A program made the translations under genes and the position numbers. Under the pieces are notes generated by a model that saw only the letters and a list, made by a program, of their open reading frames with translations, was not told where the DNA came from and did not search any database. Positions 49,524-56,920 of a stretch of 64,000 nucleotides of DNA are shown here, in pieces (within the stretch, counting starts at the first letter, position 1; each line of letters starts with the position of its first letter). The stretch is from JBCDKH01 sp964388485 (lineage in GTDB: Bacteria > Planctomycetota > Phycisphaerae > Tepidisphaerales > Tepidisphaeraceae): positions 1 through 64,000 of the forward strand of contig CAYMAS010000005.1 in the NCBI GenBank assembly GCA_964388485.1, written 5' to 3'.

Positions 49524-51043
49524 CAGGCGTCCACCTTCCTGCCCATGGGCCGCACGACGACGCGACTGCCGCGGACCTCAACGACGTTGAGCTCGGTGCC
49601 GGTGCCGACAAAGCCACGATCGCTGACGACGTCGATGGTAGTCGTATCGCCGGGAGCTTCGGTGATGGCGAAGCGGGCCATACCGCCGGGGCGAAGGTCG
49701 CTGGCGGCGATGCCGGTCGAGCCGACGAGCGGCCAATTGGCTTGTCGGGCGACTTCTTCAGGCGTCGGCGGCTCGTCCTGCAACAAGAGCTTGTTCGCGT
49801 ACGGCAGCGTCGGCAGAAATCGCGCCAGCCACGCCCACAACAGCAGGCTCACCACGGCCGCACCCAGCGACGCGAGCAACCCGCGTCCGAACCGATTCCA
49901 ATCGACGCCGAAGCCCGCAGGCAACTCCGGCAGGCTCGGAATGAAGATCGGTCCCACAAAGCTCAGTGCCAGACCGGCGACGACGCTGGTTAATCCCAGA
50001 AACCCGAAGACCCCGAAGCCCGGCAGGAGAAACACCTCCACCGCCAACAGGCCGATGCCGACGAGGACGAGCCCAATCTCCCACCACTCGGCGAATCCCG
50101 TCAGCATCGGCACGCCGAAGATGACGGTCAGCAGCACCACCGCCAGCACCTCCGGGACGCCGGTGCCGGGGGCTTGGAAGGAGGCGTAGACGCTTAGGAA
50201 CAGGACCGTCATCAGCAGGCCACGGACCGTGAAGCTGCTGAGAAAGCCGATGACCCGCTCGCCGCCGGACGGCTGGAGCGTGGCGGTGACGGTGTAGCCG
50301 AGGCTCGCTGCGAAGTCGTCCGCGGTCGCAAACGTGCCGACGCTCAGGCCGATCTTCGCCGCCACCTCGTCGCTCAAGGTCAGCAGCGAGGCTTCATCAT
50401 CGAGCGGCACCGGCACGTCCGGCACGTCGACGTAGCCGCCGCCTTCCGCGGTCAGTTCCTCGTACGCCTCCGTCTCCACGAAGCGGATCTCACCGCCATC
50501 AGCCGGCTGGATTGCATAGACGACAGCTTCTGTCCGAACGAACGAGCGAGCCAGCAGCGGGTCGTAGCCGTTGCGGCGAGCGGAGTCATCGAAGTCAGCC
50601 AGCACCGGCGACTCCGCCTTGGCCCGCTCGGTGTCACCCATGTCGCCCTGGCCCATGGCAATGACGCCCGAGTCGCCGATCTGGCTCGCCGGCTCCATAG
50701 CGATCGACTCCGCCGCCAGCGAAATCATCGAGCCGGCACTGATCGCCTTCTCATCGACGTAGGCGTAGATGGGGATGTCGCTCTGCTTGATGAAGCGACT
50801 GATCTCAAGGCCCGCCGTCACCAGGCCGCCGTAGGTATCGATCTGCAGGATCACGGCGTCGGCTCCGAGGTCGCGGGCCTGATCGACACGCCGCTTGAAG
50901 CTGTCGCGCATGAAGTTGTCGACCATGCCGTCGGCGACGATGACGACGGCCTCGCCACGTTCAGCCGGCTGCGTCGTTTGCGCAGAGGCGACGCCTGCGA
51001 GGGCGAAGAGCGTCAGGATAATGCTGGTCAGGACCGTCCTCAT
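49523..51043 (-). CDS. nfeD: NfeD-family membrane serine protease (long form)
   Basis: A 506-residue protein. Signal peptide at 1-20, then a ClpP-like protease domain: VVIVADGMVDNFMRDSFKRRVDQARDLGADAVILQIDTYGG near residues 32-72 and DEKAISAGSMISLAAESIAMEP near 96-117, with the catalytic Ser in SAGS. The C-terminal half has about five membrane helices and an OB domain with VGSTGIAASDLRPGGMARF. Long NfeD proteins act with flotillins in membrane quality control. Start at ATG 51043 gives the signal peptide. Confidence 0.93.
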   Translation of the reverse strand: MRTVLTSIILTLFALAGVASAQTTQPAERGEAVVIVADGMVDNFMRDSFKRRVDQARDLGADAVILQIDTYGGLVTAGLEISRFIKQSDIPIYAYVDEKAISAGSMISLAAESIAMEPASQIGDSGVIAMGQGDMGDTERAKAESPVLADFDDSARRNGYDPLLARSFVRTEAVVYAIQPADGGEIRFVETEAYEELTAEGGGYVDVPDVPVPLDDEASLLTLSDEVAAKIGLSVGTFATADDFAASLGYTVTATLQPSGGERVIGFLSSFTVRGLLMTVLFLSVYASFQAPGTGVPEVLAVVLLTVIFGVPMLTGFAEWWEIGLVLVGIGLLAVEVFLLPGFGVFGFLGLTSVVAGLALSFVGPIFIPSLPELPAGFGVDWNRFGRGLLASLGAAVVSLLLWAWLARFLPTLPYANKLLLQDEPPTPEEVARQANWPLVGSTGIAASDLRPGGMARFAITEAPGDTTTIDVVSDRGFVGTGTELNVVEVRGSRVVVRPMGRKVDA

Positions 51044-51131
51044 CCGCCGCACTCTATTCGGGAAGTGGTCGGTTGTTGCACGTCGCACGTTCTTTGAAAC
51101 GTACCACGATGCAAGGCAGGATGAAATGCCC

Positions 51132-51201
51132 GTAGGTCGTGCTTCAGCACGACGGTGGTAGGTCGCGTAGCGCGCGGCCGTCGTGCTGAAGCACGACCTA
51201 C
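51132..51201. repeat. REPIN-like pair of inverted GTAG palindromes
   Basis: GTAGGTCGTGC (from 51132) and its perfect complement (to 51201) form 24-base arms. Each arm is itself a small palindrome, GTCGTGC-TTCA-GCACGAC, preceded by the tetranucleotide GTAG. Paired inverted GTAG palindromes are the layout of REPINs moved by RAYT transposases. The right copy overlaps the TAG stop of the response regulator gene (51198-51200). Confidence 0.8.
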
Positions 51202-52589
51202 AAGTCGTATTCCTTGATCTTCCGATACAGCGTCCGCTCGCCGATCTTGAGGATCTTGGCGGCTTGTTCGCGGTTACCGCCGGTGAGCTTGAGCGTGTTG
51301 CGGATCAGCTCGACCTCCGCCTGTTCGATGCTGATGCCGACGAGGCCGTCGAGGCCGCCGACGCCGGTGGCGGGGTCGGCGGTGCCGGACGTCATCTCCG
51401 GCGGCAGGTCCTTAGCAGTGATCGTCTCGCCGACCGTCATGACGACGAGGTTGTCGACCGTGCTCTTGAGCTGACGCACGTTGCCCGGCCAAGGGGCGGC
51501 CATGAAGGCTTGCTGCACCTCGGGGGCAATCTTGTCGATCTCCTTGTCATACTGATCCGCCGCCCGTCGCACGAAGAAGTGCATCAAGAGCGGAATGTCG
51601 TCCCGCCGCTCGCGAAGGGCCGGCAGGCGGAGCGTGACGCCCTTGATGCGGAAGTAGAGGTCCTCGCGAAACTCCTTGTCGGCGACCATCTGCTCGATGT
51701 CGCGATTGGTCGCGCTGACGATGCGGACGTCGACCTGTCGAGGCTCGTTGTCGCCGAGGCGGATGACTTCGCCGTTCTCCAGGACCCGAAGCAGCTTGGC
51801 CTGCATGCTCGCGGGCATGTCGCCGATCTCGTCAAGGAAGAGCGTGCCGCCGTCGGCGTGTTCGAACCGCCCGGCCCGGTCGGACTGGGCGCCGGTGAAG
51901 GCACCCTTGACGTGGCCGAAGAGCTCGTCTTCGAGGATCGACTCGCTGAGCCCCGCGCAGTTGAGCGTGACGAGGCGTTGCTTGCGGCGGTCGGAGTGAT
52001 TGTGGATGGCCTTGGCGACGAGCTCCTTGCCGGTGCCGCTTTCGCCGAGAATGAGGACGGGAATCTGGCTGCGGGCAATCTGTTTGGCCGTGTCGATGAC
52101 CCGCTTCATCGCCTGGCTGTTGCCGACAATGCCCTCGAAGCCACCTTCGTCGATCGTGACTTCGGCGATCTCGGTTTCGAGGTCCTTGTTCCGCCGCCGC
52201 AGCCGCGACTTCTCGGCAGCCCGTCCAACCTGGGCGCGGAAGTCGTCAAGATCGAGCGGCTTGGTGATGTAGTCGTAGACGCCCTCGCGCAACGCCTCCT
52301 TGCTCGTTGGCACGTCGTTCACCGCCGTCACCAGAATCACCGGCGGCGGCTCATCGAGGTCCTTGGCATGCTTGAGGACTTCGAGCCCGTCGCGGTCGCC
52401 GTCCATCCGCAGGTCGGTGACGATGACGTCGTACCGCTTGCGTTTCATGTACCGCTTGGCGTCGTCGAGCGAGTGGCCCTGATCGCAGTCGCACTTTTGC
52501 CGCTCCAGGGCCTCGCACATGACGTCGGCGTGATCGACTTCGTCGTCGATCACGAGCACCCGCGTTGGCCGTTCATCCTTGTCTGCCAC
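51198..52589 (-). CDS. NtrC-type sigma-54-dependent response regulator
   Basis: A 463-residue protein. Receiver domain (residues 9-125): VLVIDDE, TDLRM with the phospho-Asp near 59, TAVND and ITKPLD. AAA+ domain: GESGTGKE Walker A near 170-177, GAFTGA near 234-239 (the sigma-54 contact loop is intact), LFLDEIGDMP Walker B near 253-262, and PWPGNVRQL. The C-terminal Fis-type HTH is NREQAAKILKIGERTLYRKIKEY. It activates sigma-54 promoters when phosphorylated; the partner kinase is not in the window. Start is GTG at 52589. Confidence 0.95.
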   Translation of the reverse strand: MADKDERPTRVLVIDDEVDHADVMCEALERQKCDCDQGHSLDDAKRYMKRKRYDVIVTDLRMDGDRDGLEVLKHAKDLDEPPPVILVTAVNDVPTSKEALREGVYDYITKPLDLDDFRAQVGRAAEKSRLRRRNKDLETEIAEVTIDEGGFEGIVGNSQAMKRVIDTAKQIARSQIPVLILGESGTGKELVAKAIHNHSDRRKQRLVTLNCAGLSESILEDELFGHVKGAFTGAQSDRAGRFEHADGGTLFLDEIGDMPASMQAKLLRVLENGEVIRLGDNEPRQVDVRIVSATNRDIEQMVADKEFREDLYFRIKGVTLRLPALRERRDDIPLLMHFFVRRAADQYDKEIDKIAPEVQQAFMAAPWPGNVRQLKSTVDNLVVMTVGETITAKDLPPEMTSGTADPATGVGGLDGLVGISIEQAEVELIRNTLKLTGGNREQAAKILKIGERTLYRKIKEYDL

Positions 52590-52631
52590 TGTGGCACCGT
52601 AGGACCGCCCGCCCGAATGCTGCGGGCGGCA

Positions 52632-53435
52632 CTACCGGCCGACGAGCTTCTTGAGGCTCGTCCAGGTTGCTTCCCGCTGGACCTTGGCGATCGACTCGAG
52701 CAGCGGAATCTCCTTCGGGCAGACCTGCACGCAGTTGCCGGCCTTGGAGCAGTTGCCGACGCCGTCCTCGCCCATCATGACCTCCATGCGGTCGGCCTTG
52801 AGCGACTTGCCGGTGTCGTGCTCATTGAAGAGCCGCACCTGGCTGATGACGGCCGCCCCGACAAAGCCGTTGACGGGCGTGTATTGCGGGCAGGCTTCAA
52901 GGCACGAGCCGCACGAAATGCACCGCGACAGCGGGTAGCGTTCTTCCTGCTTCGTCTGGCTCTCGGTCGGGCCCGGGCCCAGGTCGTAGGTGCCGTCGAT
53001 CGGGACCCAGGCCTTGACGCGTTTGAGGTCGTTGAAGAGCCGCGAGCGGTCGACGTAGAGGTCGCGGACGAGCGGGAACTTCGTCATCGGCTCGAGGTTG
53101 ATCGCCTCGCCTGCCGTCCCGACCTTGTCGACGAGCGTGCTGCACGCCTGCCGGACCCGGCCGTTGACGCGCATGGTGCAGGCACCGCAGACTTCTTCGA
53201 GGCAGCCGCTGTCCCAGACAGGGCTCGTGACACGGCGGCCGTCGACAGTCGTCGGATTGGCGGCGATCCACTGCAGGCACGAAATGATATTCATGTTCGG
53301 CCTCTTGGGAACGTCAAAGTCGTCCCAGCGGGCTTCGGCATCAGGGCCATCCTGGCGACGCACGCGGATGCGGATCGTCTCTTTGGGTTTTCCGGTAGCG
53401 GGCTGCTCCGTCGCGGCGGTCACGTTCGGGTTCAT
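52632..53435 (-). CDS. sdhB: Succinate dehydrogenase/fumarate reductase iron-sulfur subunit
   Basis: A 267-residue protein with the Fe-S ligands of SdhB in order: the plant-type [2Fe-2S] set CLEEVCGACTMRVNGRVRQAC near residues 76-96, then CISCGSCLEACP near 161-172 and CSKAGNCVQVCPKEIP near 229-244 for the [4Fe-4S] and [3Fe-4S] centres. It passes electrons from the flavoprotein to quinone. The other sdh genes are not adjacent on this side; they may follow beyond 53435 but the neighbour there is unrelated. A perfect TATAAT lies 8 bases before the start. Confidence 0.93.
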   Translation of the reverse strand: MNPNVTAATEQPATGKPKETIRIRVRRQDGPDAEARWDDFDVPKRPNMNIISCLQWIAANPTTVDGRRVTSPVWDSGCLEEVCGACTMRVNGRVRQACSTLVDKVGTAGEAINLEPMTKFPLVRDLYVDRSRLFNDLKRVKAWVPIDGTYDLGPGPTESQTKQEERYPLSRCISCGSCLEACPQYTPVNGFVGAAVISQVRLFNEHDTGKSLKADRMEVMMGEDGVGNCSKAGNCVQVCPKEIPLLESIAKVQREATWTSLKKLVGR

Positions 53436-53443
53436 GTCACCTC

Positions 53444-53449
53444 ATTATA
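53444..53449 (-). promoter_or_regulatory. Perfect -10 element just before sdhB
   Basis: On the minus strand TATAAT (53449 to 53444) is followed by GAGGTGAC and then the ATG at 53435. If used, transcription would start within a few bases of the ATG, giving a leaderless or near-leaderless mRNA. No good -35 is seen at 17 bp. The GAGGTG could otherwise be a ribosome site for a longer transcript. Confidence 0.4.
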
Positions 53450-53529
53450 AGGAGTCGCGGGCCTCGGAGTTCGATCCGGGCCCGCGTCGTCACGCTTTCT
53501 GAAATATCTGATGCGACATCCTGCTCGAC

Positions 53530-55221
53530 CTATCGGCCCGCGACTTCATCCGCTGGCGAGGCGAGCTCTTCGAGCTCTTCGTACGCCTCGGAATCGTCCT
53601 CGTCCGGCGTGTGCGGATTGAGCCCGCCGGTCGGGCTGCTGAGCAGGGCGACCGTCTCGTCGCGCGACGGGTCCCGGCGGACGTCGACGAGATAGCGGTC
53701 GGTGAAGTAGTTGATGCCGTCACGCACGCTGCCGAGGGCTTCGCCGGCGACGACGGTGAACTGCTCTTCGTGCCACTTGCCCTGCTGGAACCGGAAGACG
53801 CTGAAGCGGGCATTCTGAAGACGGCCCTCGATCTCGGCACCGGCATTGCGCATGAACCAGCGGGTGACTCGCTCGACCTCGATCGGCTCGCTCCAGGATT
53901 CCTCCCACGTCTCATCACGGGCCACTTGCAGAGACAACTGCTCTTCCAACGCCGGCTCGTCGGCGACGTTGGTGGTATCGAAGAGCGGGTTGCGAAGGCT
54001 GTAGACGACGTTGTACCGGTACGTCTCGCCCGGCTCCGCTGTCTCGTCAAAGGCCCAGCCGGTGAGGTCGCCGGTGGATTGGGCAGGATTAAAGACGGGC
54101 GGCGTCACCCCGCCTTCAAAAGCGATTTCGGGGGCCTGATTCCGACCACTCGGGGCCCCAGGTCGGCTGCCTTGGCCGGGAGGTCCGCCATACGGGTTTC
54201 CGCCATACGGGTTTCCACCGTAGGGATCTTCTCCATACGGATCACCGCCGTAGGGATTGCCGCCGTACGGGTTGCCGGGGCCCTGTCCACCCTGTCCACC
54301 GCCACGGCCTCCACGGTTGCCGTTGGGGTTGCGGTTGCCACGCGGACGCGGGTTGACCTGCTCTTCGGGCTGCTCGGGTTCGACTTCCGGCTGCTCGCCG
54401 GCGGCGGCGACTTCGACACGCTCGCCTGCGATCAGCGGGTAGAATGGCGGCAGGGCGATCAACGCCGGGTCTGCCTGCACGAATTCCAGGTAATCCCGCT
54501 TCGTCTCGCGATCGGCTGAGCCCTCGGGAAGCGTCGGCCAGTCACGGTTGCGGAGCGACCCGATAGGTGTCGTCTCGCCGAACTCGCCGTTCTCCATGAG
54601 CCGCTGGCGAACGAGCTGGACGTCGAGCAGCGTCGTCTGCTGGACGCGACTCGGCAACGCAGCCTGGTTGAAACGGGTTCGAAGCTCTTCCATCGGAATT
54701 GCCCACGTCACGACGACGCCGACGAGATCCTCGGGCTCAGCCGTCGTGCTGCCGGGCTCGACGGGCACGTCGTAGTAGCCTTTCCAATCGTTGACGACGT
54801 CGATCCTTGCGGCTGGCGGCGTCGGGAGTTGGGCGACCTTGAGCACTTCCTGCGACGCGTCGATCCGCTCGAAGGTCGGCTGCGGACTGGGCCGGATGAC
54901 TCGCGCCACCGCCGAGCCGACGCCGTCCGGCAGCGGGCGGGGCGGCTGCTGGTCGAGAACGACCTGCACGTCCTCCTCGGTCACTTCCGTATAGACGTTG
55001 GGCCGCTGATACGCCCGCTCGAGCTGCTTGCCACTTGTCTCGTATACGACTGCGTCGACGTCACCGGGTCCCACTTCGCGACCACCAACCTCCGCATTGA
55101 CCTCGGGGTTGATGACGTACGTGAAGACGACCCACAGCAGCACGAGGCCCGCGATGCCGAGCGCGACGAACTGGATGTAGTTCTCGAAGAAGACTTTGGC
55201 CTTGGCGAGGTACTTGTCCAT
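53530..55221 (-). CDS. Large PilM-operon protein with NPYGG repeats (pilus-assembly candidate)
   Basis: A 563-residue protein. Residues 1-15 are cytoplasmic, residues 16-38 a membrane helix (FVALGIAGLVLLWVVFTYVI), and the rest periplasmic. The middle has a low-complexity tract of NPYGG/DPYGG units encoded by 15-bp repeats (54187-54285), flanked by Pro/Gly/Arg-rich sequence. The C-terminal half has a beta-rich domain with YRYNVVYSLRNPLFDTT and ARDETWEESWSEPIEVERVTRW. It is third in the pilM operon and resembles Amuc_1100-type pilus-associated proteins of Verrucomicrobia in position and topology. Function is inferred from context. Confidence 0.7.
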   Translation of the reverse strand: MDKYLAKAKVFFENYIQFVALGIAGLVLLWVVFTYVINPEVNAEVGGREVGPGDVDAVVYETSGKQLERAYQRPNVYTEVTEEDVQVVLDQQPPRPLPDGVGSAVARVIRPSPQPTFERIDASQEVLKVAQLPTPPAARIDVVNDWKGYYDVPVEPGSTTAEPEDLVGVVVTWAIPMEELRTRFNQAALPSRVQQTTLLDVQLVRQRLMENGEFGETTPIGSLRNRDWPTLPEGSADRETKRDYLEFVQADPALIALPPFYPLIAGERVEVAAAGEQPEVEPEQPEEQVNPRPRGNRNPNGNRGGRGGGQGGQGPGNPYGGNPYGGDPYGEDPYGGNPYGGNPYGGPPGQGSRPGAPSGRNQAPEIAFEGGVTPPVFNPAQSTGDLTGWAFDETAEPGETYRYNVVYSLRNPLFDTTNVADEPALEEQLSLQVARDETWEESWSEPIEVERVTRWFMRNAGAEIEGRLQNARFSVFRFQQGKWHEEQFTVVAGEALGSVRDGINYFTDRYLVDVRRDPSRDETVALLSSPTGGLNPHTPDEDDSEAYEELEELASPADEVAGR

Positions 55222-55285
55222 GGTGAAGTCGGGTCAGGCGTCAATCGGAGGCAAAAGGCAGTCAGAAAGGAGCAGCATCGGACAT

Positions 55286-56866
55286 TCAACCGCCCGCCAG
55301 GGCGAGGCGAATGCCCTCGGGCATGAGCGGGACCGTCCACTCGCGAAGGAACAGCATCTCGCCTGTGACAGTCACTTCGACCATCGGCTCGCTGCCGAAC
55401 ACGTAGCCTTCCTGAAGCGCAACGACCGGATCGAGTGAAACGATCTCCTCGACGTTGAAGATCGTGACGAACGCGTCCTGCTGGAGATCCTGTAGCACCT
55501 GCGGCAGAGCCGCGGCTTCGACACGCATCGTCAAGTCGAATTCCGCCGCGTCGAAGAACGGCGTGTGCTGAGGCCGACCTGCGAGTGATCGGCTGTAGTC
55601 GCTCTCGATGCTGGTGCTGGCGTCGACGGGGACTTCAGTCAAAGCACCTTCTTCGACCTCTTCGGTCACCTCGTCGCGGTTGCTCCTTGGGCCTCTGGGA
55701 CCACGCGGGTCATCCGATGGTGGCGGTGTTGGAGCGGCGTTGGGAACGGGCGGGGCGAAGTTGCCGGGATCGAAGGGATCGCCGCCGTACGGGTCGCCGC
55801 CGCCGTAGGGACCGGCACCGGGATACCCGCCGCGGCCGCCGCCGCCGAATCCGCCACCCGTTGGAGGCGTCGGAACGCTTCCGCCAGTGCCCACGACTGC
55901 GCCGCCGGGAAATTCCTGCGCGATGTCGAGTGAAACGACCTGCTTCACCGGGGCCTCGACCACATTGGCCTTCTCGGGTGGCAGAGTCTGAATCGCTCTC
56001 CGATTGATGTCCGCCAGCGTGAACAAGATCTGCTCGCGAACCCACAGGTGCATCTGGGCCTCGAAGATGCCCTCCGCGTCCACATCCGCTTGGTCGCTTG
56101 CCGCCTCGTGAAGCGTCAACACCTCGGGCGAGAGATAGATCAGATGGTCTGCCGCCCGGTTGTACTTGAGGCCCCGCTCGAGGCTGGCAAGACCTTCCTG
56201 AATCTCCTCTTCGACCTTTTCCGGCTCGAGGTAGTCGCCGCTGCCGTCTCGGCTGGCGGTGGCTTCAATCGATGCTTGCAGCCGCTCCTTGGCCGCAGTC
56301 ACGCTCTCCGCCGTCGGCGGCCGTGTCGCTGCGACCCGGCCCGGCAGCGAGTCCGCCGGATAGCTGCCGGTTTCGTCGTTGAACAGGTCTTCACCTTGGT
56401 TGCTCTGAGCGTGGTAGGCGCGATAAGAGCGGACCCACAAGTTCCGCTGCGACCGATTCGACTCGCCGGACATCGGCCAGTCCTCCAACGCGGCCTCGTA
56501 GCTGTTGGACCGCAGCGGCACGAGGCGGTTCTGCTCGACCGTCTCGCTCAGCAGTCGACCCGCGCCACTCTTGACGAGCCCGATGACCTCCTTGCCCGCT
56601 TCAATGGTGGCAGGTGTCGGGAAGCCGTCGAGCGAGGCGTTAACCGCACTGGGCCCGAGCGTGATGTCCGAGCGTGGCTGGGTGCGGAGCGAATCGAGCT
56701 CCTGCTGAACGCCGGCACGGGTGGCCACTTCTTCTTGAAGCTCATCGAACGCCCCGTCGATGTAGAACAGCACGAAGCCGATCGAAAGGAACATCACCAC
56801 CACCGCAATGATGCTGACCGCGTTCTTCTTCGCGAGCTCGAGGACGTGCTTCCAATCGATTTTCAT
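55286..56866 (-). CDS. Amuc_1100-like pilus-associated protein
   Basis: A 526-residue protein with one membrane helix (about residues 15-36), a predicted coiled coil (FDELQEEVATRAGVQQELDSLRTQ), and a long periplasmic part. A low-complexity Gly/Tyr/Pro tract (GGYPGAGPYGGGDPYGGDPFDPG) lies near residues 340-372. The C-terminal domain (EFDLTMRVEAAALPQVLQDLQQDAFVTIFNVEEIVSLDP) has the look of a PilN/PilO-type ferredoxin-like fold. The operon order PilM, this protein, the 563-residue protein corresponds to PilM-PilN-PilO of proteobacteria, and to the Amuc_1100 locus of Akkermansia. Confidence 0.7.
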   Translation of the reverse strand: MKIDWKHVLELAKKNAVSIIAVVVMFLSIGFVLFYIDGAFDELQEEVATRAGVQQELDSLRTQPRSDITLGPSAVNASLDGFPTPATIEAGKEVIGLVKSGAGRLLSETVEQNRLVPLRSNSYEAALEDWPMSGESNRSQRNLWVRSYRAYHAQSNQGEDLFNDETGSYPADSLPGRVAATRPPTAESVTAAKERLQASIEATASRDGSGDYLEPEKVEEEIQEGLASLERGLKYNRAADHLIYLSPEVLTLHEAASDQADVDAEGIFEAQMHLWVREQILFTLADINRRAIQTLPPEKANVVEAPVKQVVSLDIAQEFPGGAVVGTGGSVPTPPTGGGFGGGGRGGYPGAGPYGGGDPYGGDPFDPGNFAPPVPNAAPTPPPSDDPRGPRGPRSNRDEVTEEVEEGALTEVPVDASTSIESDYSRSLAGRPQHTPFFDAAEFDLTMRVEAAALPQVLQDLQQDAFVTIFNVEEIVSLDPVVALQEGYVFGSEPMVEVTVTGEMLFLREWTVPLMPEGIRLALAGG

Positions 56867-56920
56867 GACAGCGGGGACGGCGAAGACAGGGAAACAAGAT
56901 CAGGTACAGCAGCGAGTCGG

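Noticed and set aside
51183..53450. A 755-codon open frame on the plus strand
   Set aside because: It is the reverse shadow of the NtrC-type regulator and sdhB, both strongly supported by motifs.
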